A stretch of 64,000 nucleotides of DNA, from contig JACKLV010000001.1 in NCBI GenBank assembly GCA_024235755.1, positions 186,001 through 250,000 on the forward strand, in the 5' to 3' direction. A program made the translations under genes and the position numbers. The notes beneath the pieces are model-generated. The model was not told the DNA's origin. It searched no databases and saw nothing but the letters and a program-made list of their open reading frames with translations. Positions 1 to 9,191 of this stretch are shown here, piece by piece. Positions within the stretch are counted from its first letter, which is position 1. Each line of letters opens with the position of its first letter. The stretch is from Burkholderiales bacterium. Its GTDB lineage: Bacteria > Pseudomonadota > Gammaproteobacteria > Burkholderiales > Nitrosomonadaceae.

Positions 1-799
1 ACTGAACAGGCTTTCTTTCGATAACACGGTAATCGATTAAATCCTGTGCACGCCACACTCCACCTGTTTCCTTAACCGAACGAACCAATTCCCGTGCAAC
101 CGGGCCTGCATAAAAACCCTGCTTGCCTGATAGCGCAATTGCATTTAATGTCTCAGCCAATTGCGGCTGACGAAACAGCTGGCCTGCGGTCGGCACTTGG
201 CCATCCGGCAGAAAAATCCTTGCTGTATCTGCATACTGCATAAGCTTTTTTTTATGAAAATCGAGCGCTTGGGCAAAACGTTGATCGATTCTAAAACCTT
301 CCCGCGCCAACCGTATTGCGGGTGCCAGGCTTTGACTCAGCTTCAGCTTGCCGTAATGGCGTGACAAATGAACAAGCGCAGCAGGCGAACCCGGTATCCC
401 AGCCGCCAAAGGACCATTTAGCGATTTACCCGGCACCAACTGTCCCTGATTATCCAAATACATCGTAGCAAAAGCATTTTTTGGCGCAATTTCGCGCCCA
501 TCGATCGTCACTTCGCGGCCAGTTTTTGACTCATATAACAGCCAGAACCCTCCTCCACCCAAACCTGAAGCATAAGGTTCCACAACGGCCAACGCTGCAC
601 TTACGGCAATAGCCGCATCAAATGCATTTCCACCTTGATCGAGAATCTCGTAACCAGCTGAAGTTGCCAGACGATGCGCCGACACCACTGCAACCGGCAT
701 GTCTGCAGTGACCGGATTGGAATAACTAATCCATGCGATAAAACAACAAATCCACCAGCCATAACTACATTTTTTCAGAAGCGAATGAATAATCAACAT
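1..799 (-). CDS. ggt: Gamma-glutamyltransferase, N-terminal part (3' end outside window)
   Basis: Reads from an ATG at 799 towards the left edge without a stop, giving 266 residues. Gamma-glutamyltransferase hydrolyses glutathione and transfers its gamma-glutamyl group in the periplasm. The first ~33 residues form a signal peptide with a hydrophobic core. Family blocks follow: AGYEILDQGGNAFDAA near residue 50, a glycine-rich GLGGGGFWL block near residue 80, and QGFYAGPVAREL near 230. The self-cleavage threonine and the small subunit would lie beyond the edge, so catalytic integrity cannot be judged. The family and start are clear. Confidence 0.9.
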   Translation of the reverse strand, partial: MLIIHSLLKKCSYGWWICCFIAWISYSNPVTADMPVAVVSAHRLATSAGYEILDQGGNAFDAAIAVSAALAVVEPYASGLGGGGFWLLYESKTGREVTIDGREIAPKNAFATMYLDNQGQLVPGKSLNGPLAAGIPGSPAALVHLSRHYGKLKLSQSLAPAIRLAREGFRIDQRFAQALDFHKKKLMQYADTARIFLPDGQVPTAGQLFRQPQLAETLNAIALSGKQGFYAGPVARELVRSVKETGGVWRAQDLIDYRVIERKPVQ

Positions 800-1011
800 A
801 TCCTTAAAACATTTCAATAAAACTAGTTTATAAAAATTCGTACAGTTCTTATCACTGTTATCATATTGATACATTGACTTGTCTATGGCAAGATTCAAAC
901 AATTTTTTGTGCAAGCATACAAATAGCAATACTGATATGAACACAAACAGTGTGTTTTAAAAAATACCAGAACAAACTATTTATTAATTTAATGTAAATA
1001 TAGAGGTTGAC

Positions 1012-1494
1012 TTGGAAGAATATCTTGATCAAATTTCCAGATACTTTGAAACCGTGCCGCTTTGGCCTTTCTTTCTACTTGGGGTGGTAGGTCTTGTTGC
1101 TATTGCAGTTGAAATCGTTAACCGCAAACGTCGCGAACAAGCAATTGATAGTTTCCGCTATACAATAGAAACAGAATTAGCCAGTATGTACCCTAGGCAT
1201 ATTCGATGGCCTGAAAATGTTAATCAGTATCTTTGTGCACGTTTGCCCGAGATGCAACACAATTTTGAAGTGTTAAGAATTTTTATTCCACAGGATCAGT
1301 TGCTCAGTTATAACACAGCATGGAATAAATATTGCGATTTTTGCCGTAATATTACAGACGAAATCTGCGCAGCAAGCGAGCAGCCCGCGAACATTCAGTC
1401 AGGCAACGAAACGACTGCGACAGCTGATGAAAACGACCCCAAAAAAGTATTTCATAAACTCGTTTCTGACTTGCTTGCATTTACCAATATTTAA
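1012..1494 (+). CDS. Hypothetical single-pass membrane protein, 160 aa
   Basis: I do not recognise the family. The start is a TTG preceded at five bases by GAGG. One membrane segment lies at about residues 17-35 (PLWPFFLLGVVGLVAIAVE), followed by a basic NRKRREQ stretch, so the C-terminal ~120 residues probably face the cytoplasm. The soluble part contains several Cys and aromatic residues (CDFCR near 108) and an acidic, Thr/Asn-rich linker near 125-140. It stands alone between divergent ggt and a convergent HDOD gene. Codon use looks normal for the window, which supports a real gene; function unknown. Confidence 0.6.
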   Translation: MEEYLDQISRYFETVPLWPFFLLGVVGLVAIAVEIVNRKRREQAIDSFRYTIETELASMYPRHIRWPENVNQYLCARLPEMQHNFEVLRIFIPQDQLLSYNTAWNKYCDFCRNITDEICAASEQPANIQSGNETTATADENDPKKVFHKLVSDLLAFTNI

Positions 1495-1612
1495 CGAATA
1501 ATTTGAAGATAAATAATGACTTGCTAACAATGACTGTCTGACTCAGAGTTGCTGCAGTGTGATTTTTGATATGACGCGATTTGTGTTGTGAGTATCAATG
1601 AGAATGCTACTT

Positions 1613-2506
1613 CTATGCCATTAGGCCTCTAGCTAGTTCTTCCAGTTCATTTTGGCTTGCCATAACCTTTTCAAGCTCGATTTCTGCATCAGTTTCAGCG
1701 ATACCTAATTCTTCCAGCAGCGCGGATGTCTCAATATGCTTACAAGCATCAGTAATGCAATCATTATGCAACAGGCGATTCGCAGTTGCTACAAGTTTGA
1801 CATAGATAACGTGTTTGCCGACACTGTCCGGATAATGATGCTTTGCAGCCATCATGATCACTTCTTCTGGCAGGCACCATGCCTTCAGCAGATACAAGCC
1901 GACGAGATCATGGGTAATGCCGAATTGCTGTAGCTCAAGTGGCCTAATGTCTTGTTCGGGATTTTGCGCAAACATCTCATTGAGGCTTGCAAATTCTCTG
2001 GGACACAAATGCCCAAACAGCAAATAGCCAAAATTATGAAGCAGCCCTCCCAAATAGGCAAGATCGGGGTTTAAGCCTTGTTTTTGTCTCATTAACCGGC
2101 TTAATTGGCGGCACAATTGAGCGCATTGCAGCGCATCTCTCCAGAGACGAACACGCCCAAGCGGTCCGTAATTTGGCATTTTGAGCGAACCGGATGAGGC
2201 GACGCCCAATGTCACATTTAGTGCTGTTGTATAGCCAAGCACAAGAGAAACTGCATGTGTCACCGAAGTAATTCGGTCGCCGTAACCAAAAATCGCCATG
2301 CGTGCATATTTCATAACAAAAGCCGCCAAGGAAGGGTCGTCTTCTATCACGCTGACCAGCTCTTCTAAATTGGCATCTTGCTTATTGCGAAGCTTTAAAA
2401 GCTTTCCAGCAGTTTCAGAAAGTGGCGGAATCAGTTCAGTCTGTTGTAATGTCTCACGCAAATTCGCATTGAGCGCCTGTCGATTATGTACATTCAAAAC
2501 ATTCAC
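1613..2506 (-). CDS. HDOD domain protein
   Basis: A 297-residue HDOD-family protein. HDOD is a catalytically degenerate HD-type helical fold common in bacterial signalling and stress pathways. The domain spans roughly residues 18-220. Family features include the opening LIPPLSETAGKLLKL segment, IEDDPSLAAFVMKYARMA, and LGGLLHNFGYLLFGH, where the HN replaces the HD metal motif of true phosphohydrolases. No receiver or GGDEF domain is attached, so partner and role are unknown. It appears monocistronic. The family call is secure; the precise function is not. Confidence 0.85.
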   Translation of the reverse strand: MNVLNVHNRQALNANLRETLQQTELIPPLSETAGKLLKLRNKQDANLEELVSVIEDDPSLAAFVMKYARMAIFGYGDRITSVTHAVSLVLGYTTALNVTLGVASSGSLKMPNYGPLGRVRLWRDALQCAQLCRQLSRLMRQKQGLNPDLAYLGGLLHNFGYLLFGHLCPREFASLNEMFAQNPEQDIRPLELQQFGITHDLVGLYLLKAWCLPEEVIMMAAKHHYPDSVGKHVIYVKLVATANRLLHNDCITDACKHIETSALLEELGIAETDAEIELEKVMASQNELEELARGLMA

Positions 2507-2859
2507 CTTATAATCACTTAATTTTCACGGTTGTCTATCAATTTCTATACAGCGTTAAATCCATCAGACCCGCGATTTCATTATCGTTTTTATCGTAAAT
2601 ACCGACACAATCTTTAGCAGGTATTAAAAAAGTTTACAGGGTGTTTTGATCTCCAAATACATGTTTTAAGCTTGCAATTAACGCATTAGTACAGCAACAG
2701 TGACAGTGCCAACAACGATTCAACAGCTTATTAATTTCCATCACTTTTACTACAGCCTATCAAAATCACGTCTATGGATGATCGACCAAAAGACAATTTC
2801 TTATCCGATAAAATGTCAACAAATCGGAATAGCAGAAATTTTAATGTCTAGGATAATGC
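2507..2859. other. Intergenic stretch, no gene recognised
   Basis: About 350 bases upstream of the HDOD gene and downstream of the alcohol dehydrogenase gene. It must carry the HDOD promoter. On the minus strand a short open stretch ending near 2550 reads like coding sequence (CVGIYDKNDNEIAGL) but has no start and an upstream stop, so it may be a decayed gene end. No repeat, RNA gene or hairpin terminator was seen. Confidence 0.4.
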
Positions 2860-3861
2860 TCATGCTTTCAGAACGGCACGATAATAAACATCGCCTGCTT
2901 TTAACTTCGCAATGGCTTTGTTGACATCAGCCATATCGAAAATTTCGATCACAGGTTTAACATTATGCAGAACCGCAAATTCCAGCATTCTTGCAATAGT
3001 CAATGGATCGCCCACTGGTGAACCGGAAACTGACCTTTGCTGCATTATCAGATCGAACACATTTAGATCCAGCGGTTCCAGCGTTGCACCGACAAAATGC
3101 AAACGGCCCTTGGGTGCAAGCATGCCCAGATACAAGTGCCAGTCGAGCTTGACATTCACTGTAGAAATAATCAAGTCAAAGCGTCCAGCAGCGGCTCCAA
3201 GCGCTGCAGCGTCTCGGGAATTAAGCGTTTGGTGCGCACCCAGATCCAATGCCTCTTTACGTTTGGCATCGCTGGTTGTGAACGCAGTGACCTGACACCC
3301 CCAGGCGTTCATAAACTGCAATGCCATATGACCGAGTCCGCCAATTCCAATCACAGCGACTTTGTCTGTCGGTCGAACATCAAACTGCACTAAAGGATTG
3401 AATACCGTCACACCGCCACAAAACAAAGGCCCAACGATCTCTAAATCAATTCCATCGGGAATTTTTACAACACTGTTTGCATCTGCATACACCCTGTTGG
3501 CAAATCCACCGTGACGGCCGACAATTGTCTGTTCCGCTGTTGCACAGAGATTATGATCGCCCGTATTGCAGGCGGTACAATGATTACAATAACCCGAGTG
3601 CCAGCCCAGCCCGACTCGATCGCCAATTTTCAGGGAGGTTACTTTGCTCCCAATTCGGGAAACCATGCCGGCCACTTCATGCCCCGGCACAAGCGGGTAG
3701 GTGCTCATTCCCCAATCGTTATCTATCATGCTGATGTCGCTGTGACAAATACCGCAATAGGCAACTTCGATTTCAACCTGATGTTCACCCAACACGCCCG
3801 GATCATATTCAAACGATTGAAGGGCCTGCTTTGCTTCAAATGCAGCGTAAGCTTTAATCAT
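2860..3861 (-). CDS. Zinc-dependent alcohol dehydrogenase (MDR family, CAD/YahK-like)
   Basis: A 333-residue medium-chain dehydrogenase/reductase that would oxidise alcohols or reduce aldehydes with NAD(P)(H). The catalytic zinc site is visible as CGICHSD near residue 37 and GHEVAG near 60. The structural zinc loop is GYCNHCTACNTGDHNLC near 91-107. The Rossmann motif GIGGLGHMA lies near 171. The overall pattern matches the cinnamyl-alcohol-dehydrogenase/YahK group of broad-specificity aldehyde reductases. It follows the LprI-like gene on the same strand after 26 bases, but a functional link is doubtful. Substrate cannot be told from sequence. Confidence 0.88.
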   Translation of the reverse strand: MIKAYAAFEAKQALQSFEYDPGVLGEHQVEIEVAYCGICHSDISMIDNDWGMSTYPLVPGHEVAGMVSRIGSKVTSLKIGDRVGLGWHSGYCNHCTACNTGDHNLCATAEQTIVGRHGGFANRVYADANSVVKIPDGIDLEIVGPLFCGGVTVFNPLVQFDVRPTDKVAVIGIGGLGHMALQFMNAWGCQVTAFTTSDAKRKEALDLGAHQTLNSRDAAALGAAAGRFDLIISTVNVKLDWHLYLGMLAPKGRLHFVGATLEPLDLNVFDLIMQQRSVSGSPVGDPLTIARMLEFAVLHNVKPVIEIFDMADVNKAIAKLKAGDVYYRAVLKA

Positions 3862-3887
3862 TCAAATGCTCCCTATAAATAAATACA

Positions 3888-4376
3888 TCAATAGTTCTGC
3901 TGATAGTTCAGCAATAGCAAAACGCGGTCTCTGATAATTGTGGTGCGGTAATCGCCGCGGGAAATAACCGAAGCGCTGCCGAAACTTTCCATAGTCCAGT
4001 TGAGCGCTATAAACTCAAATGCAGCATCTCTGTATTGAAGCCATTTACGTTGTGATACGCGCAGTGCATCGCGGGTTTCGGCATTTAAATGAGCTATCAA
4101 TTGTCGATATATGTGATTCAACTCCTTATCCAGGAAATGTTCATATGCCACGTATGCTGCCAGATAATCCTGTGTAGTTTGCGCTGTTTGTTGAATATCC
4201 TGCTCATAGGCTTGAGCACGTTTGTTGAATTCGCCGACATAATCCGGCGCATCCGGATTGTCCAGAGCTTGTACAATGCCGCTGAAAATACATAGCCAGC
4301 ACAACAAAATCAGACTGCATATACAGCTTATGGGTTTACATGCCGGCCCATTGGGTATTCTGTTACCAGCGTTCAT
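3888..4376 (-). CDS. LprI-like (DUF1311) exported protein, possible lysozyme inhibitor
   Basis: About 162 residues from the ATG at 4376, which overlaps the end of the upstream lysozyme gene by 14 bases and suggests translational coupling. A GTG-type start 11 codons earlier is possible. The N-terminus has a hydrophobic export segment (CSLILLCWLCIFSGIVQA, then LDNPDAP). The C-terminal half has the DUF1311/LprI pattern: a helix with ELNHIYRQLIAHL, then LRVSQRKWLQYRDAAFEF, then a TxxRxRxxLL-like end. The founding member, LprI of Mycobacterium tuberculosis, is reported to inhibit lysozyme. Overlap with a lysozyme gene fits an enzyme/inhibitor pair, but that is inference from context. Confidence 0.72.
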   Translation of the reverse strand: MNAGNRIPNGPACKPISCICSLILLCWLCIFSGIVQALDNPDAPDYVGEFNKRAQAYEQDIQQTAQTTQDYLAAYVAYEHFLDKELNHIYRQLIAHLNAETRDALRVSQRKWLQYRDAAFEFIALNWTMESFGSASVISRGDYRTTIIRDRVLLLLNYQQNY

Positions 4377-4884
4377 AGATGTTGTCGGCGTAAATCTTCC
4401 ACTCGGCATTGCGCCGGTTGACGAGTCCCTGCATCACCTTCCCTTGGGATTTGTTCCAGGCTTTCCATGCCGCTTCCAGACTGGGATAACTGGTATGTGC
4501 GGACGGATTGTTGACCAGTTTGAGCACGGAAGAACTGCCCAAATTACCCAAACCAATATTAAAGGTCAGTATTACCAATGCATCAAACTGATTTTGCGAA
4601 ATGTCCGCTGTCACCTTATTATTGACACCCTTAACAAATGGCGCCATGTCCTGCTCAAATAAAGCGCCGGCCTGAACTTTGGTGATTCCCTGTTTATACG
4701 TATCGCCCGAACGATTCCATTCATTCCGACTGATCAGATGGCCGTAGCCGATGGTTGCCCCCTTGACCCAATCCGAGATTTCTGCACCGCTTTGATCGTC
4801 ATAAGGTTTCCCTCTGAATGCCTCAATCGACATAAGCAGTTGCATACCGTTAACACTCATTTGATAACAAACAGACTGTTGCAT
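4363..4884 (-). CDS. Phage-type lysozyme, glycoside hydrolase family 24
   Basis: The start at 4884 has AGGAG seven bases upstream; an open stretch extends 18 codons further but lacks a ribosome site. The 173-residue product matches T4-type lysozymes that cleave the MurNAc-GlcNAc bond of peptidoglycan: catalytic Glu in SIEAFRGKPYDD, the ATIGYGHLI block with the downstream catalytic-region residues, and FDALVILTFNIGLGNL in the C-terminal lobe. There is no signal peptide and no holin or other phage gene nearby, so this is not an ordinary lysis cassette. It may be a domesticated endolysin or a secreted effector. The overlapping downstream gene encodes an LprI-like protein. Confidence 0.85.
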   Translation of the reverse strand: MQQSVCYQMSVNGMQLLMSIEAFRGKPYDDQSGAEISDWVKGATIGYGHLISRNEWNRSGDTYKQGITKVQAGALFEQDMAPFVKGVNNKVTADISQNQFDALVILTFNIGLGNLGSSSVLKLVNNPSAHTSYPSLEAAWKAWNKSQGKVMQGLVNRRNAEWKIYADNIYERW

Positions 4885-5044
4885 AATCAATCTCCTGAAT
4901 CTTGTGTTTTGCTGACGGATTCTGACGCGCGCGACCAAACTGTCCGGGATTGTTTATATCCCAATTGGACTGTTCCGACGTCATAATACAATATACACTG
5001 TCATGCGTCAGTCGGTTTTTTAACAGTAAATTATCGGGGGTATC

Positions 5045-5437
5045 ATGACAATTGAAGGGATGAATCACTTTACAGTCATCAGTAGCGATCTGGAAAAAAG
5101 CAAAACGTTTTATTTTGAGATACTCGGATTATGCGAAGGCTATCGGCCGCCGATGGATTCAAAAGGAGCGTGGCTTTATGCTGGCGATCAGAAACATTCG
5201 ATTCTGCATATCATGGCCGAAAGACCGATGCCGGAGCAAGCACCCGGCGTCATTGATCACATGGCGTTTACCGCTACCAACCTGCAATCGGCCATTGACA
5301 AGCTCAAACAGCATAATATTACTTACAAGTTGAATAAGATGCGGGAACTCGGAGTTTGGCAGCTATTTTTTTACGATCCGGACGGCGCCAAAATCGAACT
5401 GGATTTTGCTGCTGACGAACCTGCGCCTGCTAAATAA
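5045..5437 (+). CDS. VOC superfamily (glyoxalase-like) protein
   Basis: A 130-residue single-unit vicinal-oxygen-chelate protein. It opens with GMNHFTVISSDLEKSKTFY, where the His is a likely metal ligand, contains the central VIDHMAFTA segment with a second His, and ends FFYDPDGAKIELDF, whose Glu would be the third ligand. Members include glyoxalase I, extradiol dioxygenases and antibiotic-binding proteins; a two-module homodimer is expected. GGGG lies about six bases upstream of the ATG. It is divergent from the lysozyme gene and stands alone, so the substrate is unknown. Confidence 0.85.
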   Translation: MTIEGMNHFTVISSDLEKSKTFYFEILGLCEGYRPPMDSKGAWLYAGDQKHSILHIMAERPMPEQAPGVIDHMAFTATNLQSAIDKLKQHNITYKLNKMRELGVWQLFFYDPDGAKIELDFAADEPAPAK

Positions 5438-5874
5438 ACAGATCTGCCGCTATCCACAGTAACATACAGTTTTAATGAGTTGATTCTAAGTGCTTCACTT
5501 TCTCTCTGCTTAGACGCGCCGTTGCAGTCATATGCGACGTAAACGCAACATTGTCATCCTCAAGCTGCATAACCAATCCATTGAGTTAGCGCAGCCTATC
5601 ACGCAGCAAAAAACCCGCGATCATTTGGGAAAATGTGGTTGTTTTCGCTATCGGTTAGCGTCATGGGAATAACTTTGAGCAAATATCTTAAATACCGATG
5701 ATACCGATGTCGTTTTTGCAAATCACGGCAAGAATGAAGCCAATTTTTTCAAAAAAACACCGGCTATCTGGCTCACCTCGAAAATGCCGTGGCAGAGCTA
5801 TTAACAACATATTTGCAACCGCTTCTATAGTGTATAGTGCCATACTTGCTCAACAACGGATTTAGGATGTATAA
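5438..5874. other. Intergenic stretch, possible decayed gene
   Basis: Roughly 440 bases with no intact gene. The minus strand shows broken open stretches that look coding but sit in different frames, for example MTLTDSENNHIFPNDRGFF near 5660 and VMQLEDDNVAFTSHM near 5560. I could not assign a family. The right end must hold the promoter of the next plus-strand gene, for which I could not choose a convincing -35/-10 pair. Confidence 0.35.
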
Positions 5875-6897
5875 ATGGCCGATTTTTCTGACAAACCAGT
5901 TTTTGTCCTAGGAGCGGGTGGTATTGGCACGGCCCTGGCGTGGAGCCTGACACGAAGTGGTTATCCAGTTACTTTAGTTGATGCAAATCCGCTTAAAGTC
6001 GCTGAAGGCCAGAAAAATGGGATATCAGTTGACGGCTATGAAACACTTCAAATTCCGATTATAACCTTCAAAGAATGGGTTGCGCCGCCAGAAAGCTTTA
6101 CTCTGCTATGTACCAAAACGTATGATAATTCAGTTATTCTTGCTCGCCTGCCAACTAGTACTTTCGTAGTCCCTATACAGAACGGCTTTGACCCGGAACT
6201 TGAACTACGTGATCATGGATGCGAGGGCATTGCGTCTTTTGTATCGGAATGTCAACGCGATTGTCCTGTTACACGGATAACGCGCCCTGGCAGTCTGCAT
6301 ATCGGCAGTCGCAGATCGCTCACTGATGACGAATGCAGCAATCTGGCATCACTCGCAGCAGCGCTGGGAGCAGCCAAACTTTTTACCGTTGAATGCGTAG
6401 AAGATATCCGGCCATATAAAGCAACCAAGCTGTTGTACAATGCAGCTATTTCGCCGCTGGCGGCAATGGCGGGTGTGGATAATGGTGAATTGTTATCCGA
6501 CCAACTTGCCAAAGCGCTTTTTTTTGCGCTGCTACTTGAGAATTATGCCATTCTCCGCCATGCTAAAATCCCACTTGCTCGTATCGGACCGTTTCACCCA
6601 GACACAGTTTCGCTGATTCTGCGCACTCCCTGGTTACCAGCTTTGATGGCAATGTTTTTCCGTCCATCACTGCACGGCACTTATTGTTCTATGGCGCCCG
6701 ATTTTCTGATCAACCAAGGGCGCACTGAAATCGATGCCTATACCGGCCATCTGATTCGCCTTGCTGGAGATTTTCCTTGCCCATTAAACCGTGCCGTACT
6801 CTCACTCGTTGGAAAAGTAACGGGTGAAGGCTTAAAACCACAGCGTAAATTTTTACAACATCTAGCGGAGAGCTTACCAAAAGGAATATTACATTGA
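5875..6897 (+). CDS. Ketopantoate reductase (ApbA/PanE) family protein
   Basis: A 340-residue protein with the N-terminal Rossmann motif VLGAGGIGTALAWSLTRSG at residues 10-28 and the family's VPIQNGFDPE block near 100. The C-terminal helical domain carries the conserved lysine region YKATKLLYNAAISPLAAMAGV near 180-200. PanE makes pantoate for coenzyme A with NADPH, but this protein is longer and more diverged than E. coli PanE, so another 2-oxo acid or opine-like substrate is possible. Its stop codon overlaps the TTG start of the next gene, indicating an operon of two. Confidence 0.75.
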   Translation: MADFSDKPVFVLGAGGIGTALAWSLTRSGYPVTLVDANPLKVAEGQKNGISVDGYETLQIPIITFKEWVAPPESFTLLCTKTYDNSVILARLPTSTFVVPIQNGFDPELELRDHGCEGIASFVSECQRDCPVTRITRPGSLHIGSRRSLTDDECSNLASLAAALGAAKLFTVECVEDIRPYKATKLLYNAAISPLAAMAGVDNGELLSDQLAKALFFALLLENYAILRHAKIPLARIGPFHPDTVSLILRTPWLPALMAMFFRPSLHGTYCSMAPDFLINQGRTEIDAYTGHLIRLAGDFPCPLNRAVLSLVGKVTGEGLKPQRKFLQHLAESLPKGILH

Positions 6898-7877
6898 TCC
6901 TCGTTACCGGGGGCGCCGGTTTCCTGGGCTCTCATCTGGTCACACAATTACTTGATGCGGGTCACGCTGTCCGGGTACTGGAACGTCCGGAAGCCAATGT
7001 CGACCATTTACCGCTAGAACGAATTGAACTGGTTTCCGCTGATATTCGCAACAAGAAAGCAATTCAAAAAGCGACCCGAAATTGCCAATATGTTTATCAC
7101 TTAGCGGCCGATCCCAATCTTTGGCGACGTGATCGGCGCGAATTCGACAGTGTCAATCGTCTGGGAACCGTTCATGTGATGCGCGCAGCACTTGACAATG
7201 GTGCCGAGCGGCTCTTGTACACCAGTACAGAAAGCATTTTGACATCACAGGAATTCAATGGCGGCGCAGCCGAGAATCTACACCTAAAAGCCAGTGACAT
7301 GCTAGGCCCTTATTGTCTGAGCAAATTTCATGCGGAGGAATCAGTTTTTCGTATGGTGATGGAAGGCGCTCCAATTATTGTAGCAAGCCCGACCTTGCCT
7401 GTTGGACCGGGAGACCGCTCCTTGACACCCCCGACTCGCATGTCGGTGGCTTTTTGCAGAGGCGATCTACCTGCTTATCTGGATTGCCGAATCAATCTAA
7501 TCGACGCAAGAGATGTGGCAACTGGCATGATGCTAGCCATGGCAAAAGGGAGAACTGGAATTCGTTATATTTTAGGTGGCGAGAATCTCCTCCTCTCAGA
7601 ATGGCTGAATATCCTGAGCAAAGAGACGGGTCAACCCGTACCGCGCTGGAAGGTTCCCTACTCGTTTGCGTTAACAGTGGCCTGGTTCAGTGAGTTATGG
7701 GCTGATTATGTGAGCGGCAAAATGCCTATGGCCACAATAACCGGCGTACGCCTGACCCGGCGTAACATGTTTTTTGATTCCTCAATAAGCATCAATGAAC
7801 TAGGGTTAAACTACCGCCCGATCCGTGAAGCAGCACGTGACGCTGTGGCCTGGTATCGATTACAAGGCTGGCTCTAG
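6894..7877 (+). CDS. NAD-dependent epimerase/dehydratase family protein (extended SDR)
   Basis: A 327-residue extended short-chain dehydrogenase. The start is a TTG inside the upstream stop, with AAGGA eight bases before it. The NAD-binding motif VTGGAGFLGSHL lies at residues 4-15, YHLAADPNLW near 66, and the active-site Tyr-x3-Lys in PYCLSKFHAEE near 140. Sequence style resembles dihydroflavonol-4-reductase-like and hopanoid-associated HpnA-like proteins. Coupling with a ketopantoate-reductase-like gene suggests two reductases acting on one metabolite. No hopanoid, glycan or lipid genes are adjacent, so the pathway is open. Confidence 0.78.
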   Translation: MILVTGGAGFLGSHLVTQLLDAGHAVRVLERPEANVDHLPLERIELVSADIRNKKAIQKATRNCQYVYHLAADPNLWRRDRREFDSVNRLGTVHVMRAALDNGAERLLYTSTESILTSQEFNGGAAENLHLKASDMLGPYCLSKFHAEESVFRMVMEGAPIIVASPTLPVGPGDRSLTPPTRMSVAFCRGDLPAYLDCRINLIDARDVATGMMLAMAKGRTGIRYILGGENLLLSEWLNILSKETGQPVPRWKVPYSFALTVAWFSELWADYVSGKMPMATITGVRLTRRNMFFDSSISINELGLNYRPIREAARDAVAWYRLQGWL

Positions 7878-8093
7878 CATTCTATCCCAGATAAATATTT
7901 ATCTATTGATTTTACAGTAAAAAATCAGAGTAAAAATCAGAAAATTTTACTGGATATTTAAACTTCTTTTGAGTAAAGTTCATTTCTCAAAACCTCTCTA
8001 ATTAATGCAAGATTTCAGTCTGAATGATAGAGAACAAATGAAGCTACATTTTCCTTGTTTACGGATTTATATAGAAGGATTATTTGCAAAACT

Positions 8094-9110
8094 ATGTTCA
8101 GACTTCAACACCTTTTATGGCACAAAACAATTGTCATTTTGTTTTTGAACTGCACTTTTTTCGCACATGCTGAAAATACTCCTGATTTGCAGGATTTAAT
8201 TCAACAATTTGGAATTCAAAATCAACATCTGTCCAACCTGGAACGGGATAAAACGCTCTTTTTTAATATTGCGGAAAATCACGAAAAAGAATTAGCTGCA
8301 GGGGTAGTCATTCATATTGCAGCTACACCAAGCAAAATATTTGAATTTATCGAAAATAATGGCATGGCTTCTATTGAAACAGAAGTAACTATGCAGGATT
8401 TTATTTCGCCGAATGCCACTCTGGATACCTTCAAAAAATTTAGCTATGCGAGCGATAGCAAAGAGGCAGCCAATTTTCTGGCGGCAAAACCGGGCAGTCA
8501 GTTTAATCTTTCAGGCCAGGAGTTTCAAACGCTACAATCTATCGATTCGACTAATGTCAATCCGGCGCTATTTGCATCGCAAATATATACAAAAATATTA
8601 TGGGAAAGATGGTTGAATTATCGTAAAAAAGGTTTGCATGGCATTGCAACTTATGATCGTGGCGCTGGTAAAACGGCAGATCCGGCGAGAGAATTACAGG
8701 TAGCGGCTATAAACAACAAAATTCTGGCTAATTATTACCCAAAACTTTTTTATGCGTGGCTGAACTACCCGGCCACGTTACCGGCAGATGCCGACGAACG
8801 GTTTTTTCTGGTTAATCGTCTAGTAGAAAATCGCCCTACTATCGATCTAGTTCATCGCATCATTTTAGCTACAGAAAAAGGTGGAATTATTCTTTCCCGG
8901 CAGTTTTACGTTGGGCATTCCTATAATTCCAACCAGTTTACAATTATTTGTTTACCTTTTCGTGACGGTTCTATTGTTTTTTATGTGAACCAGACTTTTA
9001 CCGATCAAATCGCAGGACTTGGCAGCAGTATTAAACGTCCTATCGGTCGCGAACAGATGCGCCACAGAATGGATGCGCATTTAAAACAATTGAGTAGTGC
9101 ATTGAAGTAA
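8094..9110 (+). CDS. Hypothetical exported protein, about 338 aa
   Basis: I do not recognise the family. I prefer the ATG at 8094 because it places a signal peptide (TIVILFLNCTFFAHA, cleavage before ENTPDL) at the N-terminus; a TTG at 8055 is also in frame. The mature region is rich in aromatic residues and mixed alpha/beta. It contains ERWLNYRKKGLHGIATYDRG and later GGIILSRQFYVGHSYNSNQF, resembling a secreted domain with no obvious catalytic motif. It is monocistronic, convergent with the Usp gene, and preceded by an AT-rich upstream region. Likely periplasmic; function unknown. Confidence 0.65.
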   Translation: MFRLQHLLWHKTIVILFLNCTFFAHAENTPDLQDLIQQFGIQNQHLSNLERDKTLFFNIAENHEKELAAGVVIHIAATPSKIFEFIENNGMASIETEVTMQDFISPNATLDTFKKFSYASDSKEAANFLAAKPGSQFNLSGQEFQTLQSIDSTNVNPALFASQIYTKILWERWLNYRKKGLHGIATYDRGAGKTADPARELQVAAINNKILANYYPKLFYAWLNYPATLPADADERFFLVNRLVENRPTIDLVHRIILATEKGGIILSRQFYVGHSYNSNQFTIICLPFRDGSIVFYVNQTFTDQIAGLGSSIKRPIGREQMRHRMDAHLKQLSSALK

Positions 9111-9191
9111 TTACGACAAAGCGGCTGGCTTAATATTCTCTGCACACCCTCTCTTTGTAAGCCGTTGAACCGACCCAAACCTAGCAGATTA

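Noticed and set aside
4363..4884. Prophage lysis module
   Set aside because: No holin, spanin, structural or integrase gene within reach; only an isolated lysozyme.
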